A DNA stretch of 64,000 nt from Onchocerca lupi. Its lineage: Eukaryota; Nematoda; Chromadorea; Rhabditida; Onchocercidae. Position numbers and translations under genes: made by a program. Location of the stretch: contig JAOVVO010000028.1 in NCBI GenBank assembly GCA_028564675.1, forward strand, positions 124,001 to 188,000, written 5' to 3'. Of the stretch, positions 13,101 through 26,715 are shown in pieces. The first letter of the stretch is position 1. The number at the start of each line of letters is the position of its first letter. Below the pieces are notes generated by a model. That model was not told the origin of the DNA and did no database searches. It worked only from the letters and a program-made list of their open reading frames with translations.

Positions 13101-14625
13101 AATATTGGTAAGTTGGGCCTTTTTCGGAATTTATTAACCAAATTTCAATCTAGTATTTTGTGCTTTTTAATTGATCTTTGTTCGATACATTGCCGAAGCA
13201 TCAATAGACAGTACGTTTTCATAACACACAGTCTCACATTTTGTTTTTCTTCTTGAAGAAATCATTGAATCAATAATTTCAAGATTAAAATTAAAGTGAA
13301 TAAATTAGCTGATAAGATACTTCGATTTATACATAAAATTATTCTCATTTCTCCTAATATCTTCACCATGCGCGGTAAGTTTACAGCCCTGACTGCAGTG
13401 GTTCGTCTCTTAGTTTGTAAGCTCTTAGAATACCGCATAATCGCAAATTCATTTTACCGCTATCTCCAAACATTGATTTTCTGACCTTCGAATAATAGAA
13501 GTTCTTCCTTCATTTGCCGAACATATTGTATTTCTAAGAATCTACAAATTTGCTCAAACTTTTTTAAGAAAAAAGAAAAATCTCTTACGAGTCTTTTTTC
13601 ATTAATTATTGTTATGCAACACACTTAATTTCCGCAATTGTTTTACTTTTAGTTCCCTCTTGGAGATCGATACAGATAACTGAGCAACTGTGCTTTTAAC
13701 TAATAAAACTAATAAAACAATTAACTAATAAAACAATTTTGAAATCAGTTCAGTAACTGATTGATTTCAATGAACTGTGGGAATTATCATTGACATAAAA
13801 AAAAGTATTGGACTGTGCGATCTACCAATATCACAAAATAAGGCATGACGATTAGAGAACTGGAAGAAAAAAACTTTTTTCTCAGCTTTCCCACTTATTC
13901 ATCCTGCCAGATAAGAAGTGGTACCGCACTTCCTCCATTCATAATTAGTGTCATACTTTTCGAGAATTATTCTCCTATTACATCTTTAGCTACATTATTC
14001 TACATTGTCTCTTCTCTCCATCCCTCAATAATAGTCGTCTTGAAAATGATCAACAGTTCATCTATTTTATCATTCGCAGTATTCCGAGTCTTTCTTACTC
14101 TTGTCCAAGTTTGATTTTTCGATTTGTTCCTCATCTTTCTTCATTTTGATTCAGATGCAGTCCTAACAAAGTCACTTTTCTATGGCATTTCACTGATTTG
14201 TTTCATCCAAAATCATCGAATGTTGCTGTGCTGCAGTATTTTCCTCATTTACTGAGATGTTATAAGAGAGGTACATTAATCGATTCCTCAAAAAACTGAA
14301 CTGCAGATGAAATTCGATAATTTGTGATACCTAGCAAGTACAAATAAATTAGTTGAGACTACTCACGACTTAACTCGCATTCACTCTTTCATCCATTTGC
14401 TAAGTATTGACAGGTAACATAGACATAGTAATAAATGAATGCAGATAAGTTAAATTTGTTTTGCTAGAAGATCTCAAAAGTAATAGCTAAGGTTAAAATT
14501 TCTGGTTCTAATCTCATTAGATGTATTTTCTTTTATGATAAGGGTGTTCTTATGAAACTCGGTTAATCTAAAAGATTAATTAAAGATAGTAATTAAAGCC
14601 GAACGGTTCGCTCTGCTGTAGGATA

Positions 14626-14639
14626 TGACCTTTTGACCT
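14626..14639. promoter_or_regulatory. Perfect DR2 nuclear-receptor-type element
   Basis: TGACCT at 14626-14631 is repeated exactly at 14634-14639 with a 2-bp spacer. On the minus strand this is AGGTCA-N2-AGGTCA, a direct repeat of the canonical nuclear receptor half site. It lies about 640 bp upstream of the first recognised AFF exon. Regulatory use is inferred. Confidence 0.4.
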
Positions 14640-15273
14640 TTCTCGAGATTCGCCATTAGATACTGCTTTGGACATATATCATCAAATATCCAGAGAGAGA
14701 AGAGAAACAGGGTAGGTAAATGCATTACTTGTGAAATGATCTATCGGCTTTTTTAGAAATGGGTATGGAGGGATATTCTCCTGGATGTCTGACGCCAGTG
14801 CAAGAGAAGGAGGCGAGAGAGTTGGAGACAGAGCAGTAGGGCAGGTTAGTAAGTGTATGACTTCATCGACCCTTTTGTGCATTCCCCTCTCTGTCTCTCT
14901 CTCGGAGACACTATTTTTCCCTCTACTCGTGTTGCCATGCCATGTACAAACATCCTTCCGACATCACTACAGCGGCCGCGTTATGAAGAATCAATAGAGA
15001 GTAGCTATCAAGTTTTTTGAGCTTGTTTATTACTGTTCCGGGTTTGATCGTCCGTTGGGGGACATTTCATTCTTCGTGATGAGGCGGGTTGAGAGACTTT
15101 TGAGCGAGCCAAGAGGTCATCAAGAATCCTGGCCAAGTGCACTTCTTATTGTTCAATACTTCAGAAGTCAATTTTCATATCAAATTGTTTCTGTTTGCTC
15201 TAAGAGATTCTTTTGATCTGTTAATTCAAATTTTTGGATATCAATCAGTTTAAATAGGATGGATTAAATTGAG

Positions 15274-15281
15274 TTTTGCAG
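15274..15281 (+). promoter_or_regulatory. 3' splice site abutting the AFF start codon (possible SL trans-splice acceptor)
   Basis: TTTTGCAG ends at 15281 and the AFF ATG begins at 15282. In nematodes such an acceptor with no exon found upstream commonly receives a spliced leader. A cis-spliced 5' UTR exon further upstream is equally possible. Confidence 0.4.
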
Positions 15282-18200
15282 ATGAACAGTAATCACTGTG
15301 GTAGAAGTGACTTACGGGAAACTGTTGATTCGGACAGTCAAATTCAGAAGGCAATGGCTGAAGATTCGGAGCCAAGGATAGCAAGAATTCGCGATAATCT
15401 TGTTAGTAAGTGACTTTATTGTTCATTATTCAGGATTACAAGGTTATTAGTGGCAAACGTTTCGTGAATTCTTTATATCTTGAATTCTTCCAGAAATTAG
15501 CACACATGAATCCTGGGGAAAAAACAAGCAATAGATAATGTAAGCGACATCTGGATTAGCAAAATGAAGTAAGGATAAAAATGGGAATGGATGCAATACA
15601 TATTGAATTCTGGTCATGAAAGTTTCTAATGTTTTGGTATATATTCAACGCTTTAATAATTTCCCCTTCAAATGATCATTAAGCCATTTTCATTTTAACA
15701 AATGTGAACTTATCATCTTATCTCTTCCTTAATGAAAGCGTTACTGAAAATGAGTGTTAGCTCATTAAGTCTTTGGAAATTTTCACACTGCAAACAATGC
15801 ACAAAAATTTGGATAGTAGTGATTTTTTTTTTCAATTCTCGTAAAAAATAGTTTTCGGTTGTGATATTTTTGTGAATATGCTAAGGATAATAAAACCCTA
15901 AAAATATATGATTTCTTTTTGAATTTTTCTTTCCTCTCCTCTCTCTCCAAATCGCTCCGCTCTAATTTGTTTGTTCCTAGTATTATGTAGTTGGTAAATT
16001 TTTTTTGGTATTGTTGAGCATGTAAATAAGCTGTAAATGTTGAGTAAAACGAAAAATACAGTAAGTTTATTTGATATTAATTTAAATTATTAGAAACAAT
16101 TGATGTTGTAGATCATCTTTCCATTAAAACAAAGTTGCGAAAAATTGCTATCCAATTTAAATGAATAAAGCTTCTGTTTTTGCAACTTTCAGTGATACCT
16201 ATTATGCATAAAGTGTTAGATTACTGAAATTGTTTGTTTTATCACTTCAAAAATACCTTCAAGTATTTGTCAGTTTTCTCTATTTGACTGCGATATAGTA
16301 GACGTTTTTCTTATCCACAAAATGGTTATTCTGTCTCTATTGAAAACTCATAAATTGCACATCTTAGTAATATGAGTTCTAGATCATATTTAGAACAAAA
16401 GCATAGATTTAAAGAATTACCGGTTTACCCATTTCTCAAATGTATTCGTGAATGTTATTTGCAAGAAGTAAGTATCAGTTGACATGCAAAAATAAACATT
16501 TTCAAACTTTGAAAAATCAATTTTGCAGATGGTATTGGTCCATTTGATTTAATGGCTGATATTATTGTCGGTTCACAACATAGTCCAAATAATTCGGGTC
16601 TATTTGGTGTTGTTCAATCACCGATTAAACCATTTCGTCCATCTATTGTGTCATCATCATCGACATCATCAACATCAGAATCACATGTAACTGCTACTCA
16701 GATGGCACAGGTCATTTTTTAAAAGAGAATTTTTCAAATATCTGTTGAGTCGAAGCAGTTAAATTGTAGTCTAAACGCTGGTTAGTAAATCTAGAAAGAG
16801 ATTTGCTTTAAAAGAGTTGCCGCAAAGTAATTTTATCCAAATATTAGAAATTATGAGTTAATTGTGAATTCCATTAGTTTACATTAACTTAGCACAGTCA
16901 ATACCTCCTTTTATGGTTATTTTTATCGCCTCGAATTCGAAACAAATTATTCACATTGAGAGATTACTATTCACTTAAGTAAATAAGAAAAATCATAAAG
17001 CGTAAGATTGATACTCTTTGAGATTTACTTCAAGGAAAAAGAGATATATAATTTATTTTTTTTTTTTTTTTTTTTTTTTTAGAAGATGCAAAATATTGTT
17101 GATGTACCATTATCCGCAATTCATACTAATCTGCCATTTAAAAAGGTAGCTTATCAATTTTTGTTTGATTCTGCGAATCTTAAAGAGCAGGTTGCATCAT
17201 ACTGTCGGTTTTTGATTATATAGTTGCTTTTTTTTAAGTGATAGGACGGGAGAATATCTGAGTTAGTTGTAATGAAAAAATGTCGCTGTCGGAGTTATCT
17301 TGAAAAGTCTAAAAGATATGATTTATTCAGTTTTGCAAGTTGTTAAACTACAACTTTTGATATTGCAATAGTCTTATATTCTAACGATATTTTTATTTTT
17401 TCTTTTTGAGCCTAATTGAAAATATGAAGTGCAGTGTGTCATCTGCTCAAAATAAATCAATTATTTTATTCAGAGACTAGCAATTTCAAATAATCGATTG
17501 ATTTATTTATGTAAACAAATGTGAAATTCAGAATCAAGAACGAAAGAATAATGTGGTTAGAGATGCAGAAGCAAATGTATCATCTGCTATCCTGAATGCT
17601 GGCACCGGTGGCAATAGGTCCTCGACAGCTTCAAATCGTACAAGTGATAGTTCATGTAGAAAAAAGAAAAGAAGAAGGTGTTGTCATAAACTTATTATCT
17701 AGAACTCGATCCCGTTAAACAATTTTTTTGTCTGTATTTTCTATTAAAAATTTTGAAGTTAAATTTATAGAAACTACATCGGATTGTAAAATAGTTTTGC
17801 AGAAGTGATTGCAACAACTTGGATACAGGAAATTGGCAGAAACCTTGCACAAGCAGTATGACAACAAAAGTCAATATTTTGATTTATATATAAAAAATTA
17901 GAAAAAGGAATTCATCTGGAAAAGCTTGTAAATGATTGTCTAACAAACCGGAATCGAAAATTTGTTGGTGCAAGTGCGTCAGCATATGAGCATTCAGTGG
18001 AGAACGATATGGAATTTTTCTTGATTTAATACTTTTCCGTGATTTAGCTTCAATGTCTATTATCAGCAAAGTATCGGGCATAATTATATGTGACTTTACT
18101 GGACATTTGTCCTGAAAGGAATTTAAATAATTAAAGTTCATGTGAATATAGTAAATTCGAATTTAATGGATTCGGGCTATGCCCTGAGATAATATGTTAG

Positions 18201-21200
18201 CTTTAATTTTTTATTTCTTTAGATGGAATGCGATGAAAACAAAATGACAATCAGTGAGTTATTTGGTGAAGAAAAATCGGAAAATGGAGATGGAAAAAAG
18301 CGACCTATCGATGTGTTGAAAAGCATGGAAAAAAAGATAGTTAAATGGGAGAAAGAAGAACGGGAAAGTCCGGATTCTGGATTTGCCGATGAAATAACCG
18401 ATCATCGCGAACAGTTTCATCGACCGTAATTTGCCTTGCCTTTTTATACAAGATACAGTTTATAGCAGAGGATTAATTAATATTTAGTCAATGAATTCTG
18501 TCTGAAAAAAAACAGAATGGGTTTCTGAAACTCAGGATCATCTTAGCATAGATGGATTTAAAGATCAGGCTACGATGTGAGACCAAAAATGACTATTAAG
18601 GTCTTTTTTTTTCTTCGTACTAATTTTCATTCATATCTTTATTATTCGTGTGATGGTTTATGTGACTATTAAATAACTTGATAGACCTTAATTAATTAAC
18701 AACGAGAAATTTGTTATTTTGTTCGTGTTGTCAAATATGAAGAAAATTGAGTCAAGATTAATCTATTACCATAAGAAAGAGGAGAAACAGTTTTTTTAAA
18801 TGTGTTCTTAGCAGAACTGAAATCAGATTGTTATGTTTCATCTTAATTTCAGACGTTTGCAAACTATTATCGGTGAATTGGGCCATATTTCGCCACTTTT
18901 AACTCCACCACGGCATCCACAAAAAAGTGACGGTCCAACTCTTCCAGTAATCATAAATCTTGATCATCTAGATCCAGCAGAACTTCTACGAATCAAAAAT
19001 CTGTTTATTAAGAATGCTCCTGTAGTTAGTTTTTTTCTAACTTCTGATCATTAATTTCTAGAAACCTGATAGTACATAATCCAATAAATATTTTTTACTA
19101 TGGACTAGTGTTTATTTGAATGCTATTTCATCGATTATAAACCAATGCAGTTACTTTCATTATGCTGATATCACTAAAATAAGTTATCATAAAAAAGAAT
19201 AACATAGATTAGGGTGATGAGCCCTGGTTATATTTAAATCGTAATCTGATAGATGTCTAAGACATAATAAATTCATTTTAATAAGAAGAAATAAGAACTC
19301 AGCAGAAAAGCATAGTATATGAATCGCAGATTTGATAAAGTTTTAAATAGAAATCTCAAATTTTCATGCAAATTTGAAAGAAAAAAAGTTTTATTATTAC
19401 AGTTTTTGTCAACAGTCGCATTGCCAAGTTGTATCCTATCGCCTCCAATGCGACCAACATCAAGAAATGAACGGGATGGAACGTTACAGCTCTGCGATTC
19501 GAATTTTAAACCGGTTCCGAAAAGTACCACAATCGATAGCAGTGGTAACAGAGTTACCATCTGCAAAAAAATTCACAGTGCAGGTGCAACGCCATCGTCA
19601 TCATCATCTACGAAAGAATTCAAAAAGGTATGTAATTGCGTAGAAAAATAAATATCCTTTATTATTAATATGGTCTTTTAATTTTGGAGACAGATTATAG
19701 TGTAGCAAATTTGATTAAACGATGATGTACTGGTTTTTCATTTACGAAAGTTAAGAACAATAATTTAACAAATTAGTTTTATTCCTTGATTTTCATATTT
19801 ATAACGATTAGTAGAGCAACCGACAGGTGAATCATTTAAAAAGAAAAATCAAATCTACATATCACTCCAATCCTGAAACAGTTCAAGAGTTGCGATCATT
19901 ATGAAGAAAAAGAATGATTTTCTGAACCCATCATAATTTCTTTTAAAAGGAAAATTAATGAGAACTTGAAAGGGAAAATCTAATGAGAATTGTTGGCTCT
20001 AAGAATGAAACATAAATATTTTCCCTCTCCACAGACTGGATATTATTCAAAATTTAGAAATTCACGACTTCAAAGTTTATCCCGGAAATTTTGGAGATTG
20101 TCACAAACACTAACATTAACTGGGAAATATAGATATACTACAAGATCGGCTGGAATTTTTTATCGGAAATTCTTATTAAGCATAATGCAAAACATAGCTT
20201 TTTGGTAATCTGCAGGAAAATATTCCACGTTGTGGCTCAGCATCTAGTGATGACCGGAAGCACGAATTGGCTGCATTGAAAAATGATAACCTCAAAATTA
20301 CACTTGTTAAAGTTTGTCTTTTTGCTTCAGACTAATCTTTTAAAATAAATATATTTAATTAAGTGAAATTTCAATTTTTTTAACTAATCAATCCAAGGTT
20401 TTTTTGCATTTGATTCACTTCACTGGTAAATTATTAGTTAGTTAATTCTGAGATAGCCAGTCTTTTAAGCATATTTTAAAAAGCTTAATTTCGAGGTCAT
20501 CATTTCCCTTTATAATGATGATTATTAGTATTTTTCGGGAATGGGAAAGTAAACTTCATGATATTAGGATCTGAAAATTGTATTATTTCGATAGATCTAG
20601 AAGAAATTTGAGTGATAATTGTTTAGCTAAATGATCAGAGTAATTGTTTCGAGATGAATAAAATTCCAGAAATTTATCAAACAATGCGATAAAACATACG
20701 TCACCACGTCTGCCACCTCTAACACCAAGGAAAGTGAAAGAAGAAATAAAAGAGATGGTTCATCTCCTACAAACTGCGGGAGTGAACAATTGCCAAGCAC
20801 TTCTAAATTGGGAAAAAAGTCCTTGCAGCCAAAATCTGCTTCACATGTATCAAATGATAAATTGGCTGATGTCTTGAAAGGGAAAGACAAGAAAGAATGT
20901 TTGGACAATGAGCATTCAAGAGAAAAAGAGAAGTCTGCAGCATCTCGGAAAAAAGATTGTAATGGATTGAATGATCAACAAGTTAATAGTGGAATCGCAA
21001 CAACACAGTTGCATGAACTGAATAAACAAATGAACGATGCTGCTGTCACTATTGTTAATAATAATATTGATAATATGCGAACTAAAATTGCGAAAAATCC
21101 GAAATACAAAGATGCTGAGGCACCACCAGTAAAGAAATGTAAAAAAGATACAAAGGTAGAGAACAAATTTGCCGATGGAGTGCAGGTAATTGATTTTTAT

Positions 21201-23793
21201 TCATACTGGACAGTTAATTTATTTAGCTCGGAAATGAAACTTTTATTTTTGTGAGTTTTCATTAAAAACCTTATTAGTAGATGCATAAAATAAAATAGTT
21301 CAGTACCTGGTTCCAAACATCTACTGAAGGAGCGGATGCGCCATTTTAATTATTGTGCAAATACATTTGCAAGTGAATGCAAAGAACTGGTTTTAAGTAA
21401 AATCTAAATAACACATTAGCCTGAGAAATGGATTTTCTCTACTTACTTATAATTATATTCTGGAAATCTGTATACTGCTGACTTTTGTCAACTTGCAAAT
21501 TTCCTTTGCTGTTTCCACATTCGGTTTATTCCAAGTTCTTTTTTATAAACTCATCTATCTGTGTTTTAACTCATCTCTATTTCGAAAACAAATTTTTAAA
21601 TATGTTATGCAAATTTTAGGAAGTTGATGGTGATTTTATTTGCTACAGAAGCCATACAGTACCAGCAAAAAAAGCAGTACTGGAGAAAAATGATGATGGT
21701 TCTTATAAATGCGCCAATTACTACCTTGATGAAGTTGCTCGACCGTTAAAACACAAAGCTGACAAAGAGGCAAGGCTTCGAAATTTTTGATACTTTTGTT
21801 TCTGTTTATACTTTTTTCTCTTATATTTATATTATCAAGTTTGAAATTTTTCGAAAAACTTTCCAGAGTGGTGACCACGTACGAAAAACTCTTGCTTATA
21901 TGGATGCAGCTGTATACTTCATACTTTCATCAGCTACTGAACGGGAAAATAGACAACGACAGTATATGATAGCACGAGATAGCGCTGAATTGATGAAGTG
22001 GGCTTTGAATCTGAAACTTTATATTTTTAAGAATTTTCTCATTAATCCAAGCTAACATATTGATAATCTAAATCATTTACTGACTTATATCAACAGCATT
22101 ATTTGCGGTATTTTAAGCGAAAGAGCGAAATGGTTAAGATGTCCTTGTTTAATTACGGCTTGCGAATTCTAACCTTCATTAGATATCATTATGCCTTGAA
22201 GCCATTTTTTATTTAACTGTCAATTTTTCACAATGCTAGCCAATTTCAGAACGATTATTAAATGGTCAGGTGCATCAGCAGCCAGTCTGTCACCGCTGGA
22301 ACGGCATTTCATTAGTCGATTCAGAATGTTATCATTTCGTGTACAAGCTGTGCTAAATTACTATCTCTATTCACTCAAAATGGGAGTAAGTTTATTATTC
22401 CAATCTAATCATAAAAAAATGACAAAAAAAGCTCCTGCTTTTTTCTTCGTATTTGATTTTTGTCTCTTTTATTATACTTTTTTTGGAATTGCAAATCTGC
22501 TAAATGCAATATTCATTGTTATGAGCACGTATGAAAAAAGTATTTCCGATACATTGGTATATTGGAAACAATTTTTCACATGACATTTTGGAAGATGAAA
22601 TGAGACCTGGCTCCTCAAGCTTTGGCATATTGTAAATAATAAATGATATCTTGATGAATAAAACTGTGTGAATTTTGATTTTTCAGATGAACTTTTTCAA
22701 TCAAAAAATATTTGTTGTGCTTCTGTGTTTGTTAAGTCTAAATGTAGCATGACTTTCCATATTGATTTAATGATGTGAGTTCATGGAATTTATGTTTACT
22801 CTTTAGGGATTTCTTGAATTTCCAAGTATTTAGAGTTGTATGTCTAACTTTGGCGCACTGACGAAATGGGAACCGCAGTTGACTGAATTGGACGCTGCAG
22901 CAGTGCGCAACGATGGTGCTGCATCAGTCAATTCACAAGGTGGTTCATCTGCCAATACGGAAACTCCTTCACCGGCTTCATCAACAAACAGTGGTCATCT
23001 CGAACGTCAAAAGGAAGTGAGTCGTTGTTAGAACATCAACTTGTCTGATGACAGTAAAATCACTCGAAAGTTCGAATCTTTGTTTGAATCTGACAAATTA
23101 TTCTGGATTTCAAAAAAAACTCGGAGTTGGAAAGCAAATACAGTGTAATTTAGAATTAAAATGCTTAAAAAAAATTTTTTTTGAATAGATATTTGGCTGT
23201 ATTCACATGTTTCTTTTTTCCTTTTTCGAAGAATTGCATTTCAGATTAGCGTACCAGTTTCTATTTATCAAACGCAACGTTCGCAACTTAGCATCCTTCA
23301 TCATTTGATGTGGTCCGATCGGTTATGGAAACAGACATCAACCAAAATGAACAGTTCCGAACAAGGTTGGAAATGCAATTTGAATTTAAAATTGAAAGGA
23401 ATTTAGTAGGATAACAAGTGACACATTATTCTGAGTGATTCAAACGATTATTAGAAATCCTGAGACGTCTCGTTTTCAACTGCTGTATACTCAGGTGACT
23501 GTACGTTACTTTATATTTAAAATGAGATAATTTGGAATAAGGAACTAATATTTATGAAGTTCTGAAAGAACATTTCATTTGTATTCTTAATATGATTAGA
23601 TCGATTTTTATTCTTGTATTCTGCAGAGATGGTAAAACATTTGGATCAGATATGTGGACCACTTACTGTTGACTTAAACTTACATTCATTGTCAGAATAT
23701 CTAGCTACAGCAGTAACATGGCTTCGTACGGAATATCGAGCAGAGAAGGAACGATTATCACCGTCATTATCATTTTCGCAGCAGTTGTTGTAG
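15282..23793 (+). CDS. AF4/FMR2 (AFF) family protein, super elongation complex scaffold
   Basis: Sixteen exons: 15282-15405, 16529-16710, 17083-17145, 17532-17677, 17803-17869, 18223-18425, 18853-19021, 19403-19627, 20216-20311, 20670-21185, 21620-21769, 21867-21997, 22250-22385, 22834-23016, 23245-23365, 23627-23793. Phases all close, giving about 892 aa ending TAG at 23791-23793. AFF proteins are intrinsically disordered scaffolds that bring P-TEFb and ELL to RNA polymerase II. Seen: an N-terminal SGLFG motif followed by SPIKPF (residues about 70-80), like the LFG(E)P motif of the family. Ser/Lys-rich low-complexity segments follow (exons 4 to 10). From about residue 598 there is a C-terminal homology domain: VDGDFICYR, NYYLDEVARPLKHKAD, RKTLAYMDAAVYFI, FRVQAVLNYYLYSLKMG. 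The exon 11 donor is GC rather than GT. Exon 7 could end 3 nt later (19024). The start is the first ATG after a strong acceptor, so an upstream exon is possible. Identification rests mainly on the C-terminal domain. Confidence 0.85.
17056..17080 (+). repeat. T25 homopolymer as polypyrimidine tract
   Basis: An uninterrupted run of 25 T immediately precedes the AG of AFF exon 3 (exon starts 17083). It is a mononucleotide microsatellite doing duty as a splice-site pyrimidine tract. Confidence 0.9.
21770..21866 (+). other. GC-AG intron in the AFF gene
   Basis: The exon ends GCT GAC AAA GAG at 21769 and is followed by GCAAGG. There is no GT before the in-frame TGA that ends the open frame about 20 nt later. 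The 3' end is TTTCCAG at 21860-21866. AG|GCAAG is the usual context of GC donors. The splice joins the conserved LKHKAD segment to RKTLAYMDAA in phase 0. Confidence 0.8.
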
Positions 23794-26715
23794 ACGGATT
23801 TTTTATCAGTACAAAATTTAATTGCGCAGGGTATTGTTTTCTTGTTATCTTCGTAATCATTCATTCTTTCCTTGAACATTATTTTTGATGCCTTATCTGT
23901 AAAATTATACCCCTCTAGATATTTAATTGGTGACGAATTGACATTTTAGAAGAAACAAATTGGAAGATACATCTGTGTTGCTAGTAAAGTAGTCTGTGGA
24001 ACCGAATTTAGCATATTTTTGTCTATAGTTTATATCAGATGAAAATGATATAGAGAAAGATGTTGAAGAAATAGAAAAACCTGTAATAAATGAAGTCAAA
24101 GGTAATGGTACGATTTTATTTTTCGCTTAAATTTTTAGTGCAAAAACTTAACAACTTCGATTTTAAAATGTTTTTGAATGAGATTGGAATTTTGATTGAG
24201 ATGAGCTGTGAAAATTTTGATTTACTGCTTCTGCCGATTTTTTATGCTTCCTCTGCACAAATTCTTTGATTTTTGATTTTAATCTACCAGTTCAAGAATG
24301 CATCGGTTTTGTCGATTATTTTATTCACATATCTTCATGATTATTTTTGTATATATAAATTTAATAGATTGTTTGTACAAGATTCCCTTATTAAAGGGAA
24401 AAGACTTCTGCGATAATTTTTCGATTTAATTTATAGTCTCCCTTGCATTTTAATTCCTAATTTTCTCAAAATCGGGAAGGGAGAAATGATTTTGCTAGTG
24501 TATCTTAGTATATTTATTTTTCTAATGTACAAATCTTAGTATATATATCCTAATGTACAAATCATCTTATATATTTTTGGATAAAGTCCTGGTTTTAATA
24601 CTTTTTTTTAATATTATTTCAATGAAAAGTTAGATTTATTTCTGTCTTCACTTGCTTATCCCATAATTTAGAATTTTTAGTTCCCCACTTGTGTTGATAG
24701 TTCATATTATATACGTCTCAAAAATAAAATATGTTTTTATTTAAATCTCTCGAACTTGAATCTTATTTTATTTTAAAGACACTTTGTTAGGCAGCTGATT
24801 CTTATTCTCAATGCTTAATTTTTGAAGTGTGTGAATTTTCCGTTTCATATTTATAACGTGAGTTATTGTACATATTTTGCATTCATTCAATGATTTTGAG
24901 TCAATTTGTGAGTCTATTGATTTTCTTAACCAATTTTTTAAACAGACTATGCTGTAATTAATTATATGCCTCAGAAGCTTCTCGTCAGAACTGTTGGGCA
25001 GGCTGGGAAATCCAGCATTACTTTTATTCTTTGAAATTTTAGACGCAGCTTTACTAATTACAATCATTTCGATATCAGCAAGTAGGCTGCATTATTATTT
25101 TGCTATTTTAGAAAATAATGAAGTCCGGAAAATCCCTAAATTTATGTTTTCATCTAGTCTAAGATATAAAAACTGTATTTTCAGAGGCATATGATATTTT
25201 TTCGATTTGCGGGAGGTCATTTCATAAAGCGGAATTATAATGATTGATTTATAACTCATAGTTCCTTTTATATCTCATTCTCTGTGATATTTTGTAAGTT
25301 GTATCAAAGCTTCATTCTGGGTATTGGTATTTTTTCTTCATTTTTGGCAGCTTTTTTTTTTACATAGATTATATAAAAATCGTTCACGTTATCATTCCAG
25401 AATTTTCCCATGGAAAATAAAAATTCAAAATTTAGCAAATAATGCAAAAACTTTTTTAAACTAATTCAGCAAATTTAGCTCTTAATTCAAAGCGAGTAAT
25501 TTTCCCATGATTAAACTTACGTTTAAACATCCAGTTATGAATTTCTTTCATGAATTATTTGTATCTTAAACAGGATTATGGTTGTGAAGGTTTTGTGATG
25601 GGTGATCAGTATTTCTGTAGTGCACTGACATATATGAACTGACTGAATTATGCGAGATAATCTTGCATATTCTAAGTAGGAATTTGTATGGTATTTTATT
25701 TGAAATTGCTGATTTTCTGATTACTCTTCCGCTTCTTCTTTCTTTTCAAAATAGTGCCAATAGTTGGTAATGGTTCGATTTCGACAGTTTTTTTTTTTTT
25801 TTTTTTTAATACAGTTATTTGACCCGAAGTGTCATGAACATACAAGCCGAAACTTTTTTTGCATTTAATATTTTTCTAGCAATTTGGTTTTTGTATGTTC
25901 GTTTGACAAGTTATGTATATGAATTTTCGCGTGCTTTCATTTATTGTCTCCATCACTTTTTAAACCATTTTTTAAATTAAATATCTGAAATTTATATCGC
26001 AGGAACTCATCGTCATCCATTTTTCGAAATTATTAGATTTCCGGGATGTAATTGGCAATGCAAAATATTTTTCGAAAAAATTTTAGCGAAATGAATTTTA
26101 GCCTCGCTTCGTATGGTATATCATTTTCTCATTTTTTGGTCCAATTGTGATATTGTAGTGCGGTTCGAAACTATTCTTGTGAAGGTTCTTATTTTTCCTT
26201 CTTCAGTGATATTGTACTAAATTCTATCTTGCTATGCACCTAACTAACCTTTCCAATTGGTTTAATTTATTTCCTCCCAGTTTTGAGTACTAAATGTGGA
26301 AAATGGCATATGAATTGTTTTAAAGTGTTTGTATTTTAGATTGTTTATAAACACAATTCTCCGCCTTGCTGTCGCTTTGCGTAGTTTCTGTCGAGTATTT
26401 CTTGTCTCCTTTTTCATTTTTTGGTAGTTCATTTCTGCGGAACTTAATTATAATTATACATTCAAGGAGCACTTTTCAGATCTATCATATATTAGTTAAG
26501 CAGAAACTACTGTTTACAGTTCGTTAAATTTTAATGTTTCTACACGTGTATTTCAAGTTTGTTTCTTTGTGCTTAAGATGAAGGTTTATAAAATCAGTTT
26601 TATTTGGAATTGGATATTTTTTGTGGCAGCTGAAGCGGAAATGACACTTCCTTGTATTCTTCAAATCGCACGAGCATAAAGCAACATCCTTGTATTCGCA
26701 CATACTCCAGTAAAT
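23794..26715. other. Non-coding stretch downstream of AFF
   Basis: Very AT-rich. It contains the AFF 3' flank, one exon-like acidic open frame at 24029-24101 (described in the findings), and a poly-T run near 25790-25807. No gene with linked exons could be built. Confidence 0.55.

Larger units (their letters stand above)
7094..15281. other. Divergent intergenic region between STIM and AFF genes
   Basis: About 8.2 kb separates the 5' sides of two divergently oriented genes. It must contain the STIM first exon or exons and both promoters, which I could not place. Notable contents: a CT microsatellite near 8941-8958, a TGTCAC..GTGACA palindrome near 9939-9952, an E2F-like cluster at 9893-10150, an A/T-rich short tandem block at 13697-13739, a DR2 nuclear-receptor-type site at 14626-14639, and a locally GC-richer stretch at about 14780-14990 that includes a GCGGCCGC. 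No coding exon here is convincing. Confidence 0.6.

Noticed and set aside
13371..13383. ATGCGCG followed by GTAAGT as a first coding exon of AFF
   Set aside because: Joining it to 15282 breaks the reading frame. It could only be untranslated.
19374..19643. Alternative 89-codon frame over AFF exon 8
   Set aside because: The chosen frame joins neighbouring exons in phase. This one does not and is a shadow.
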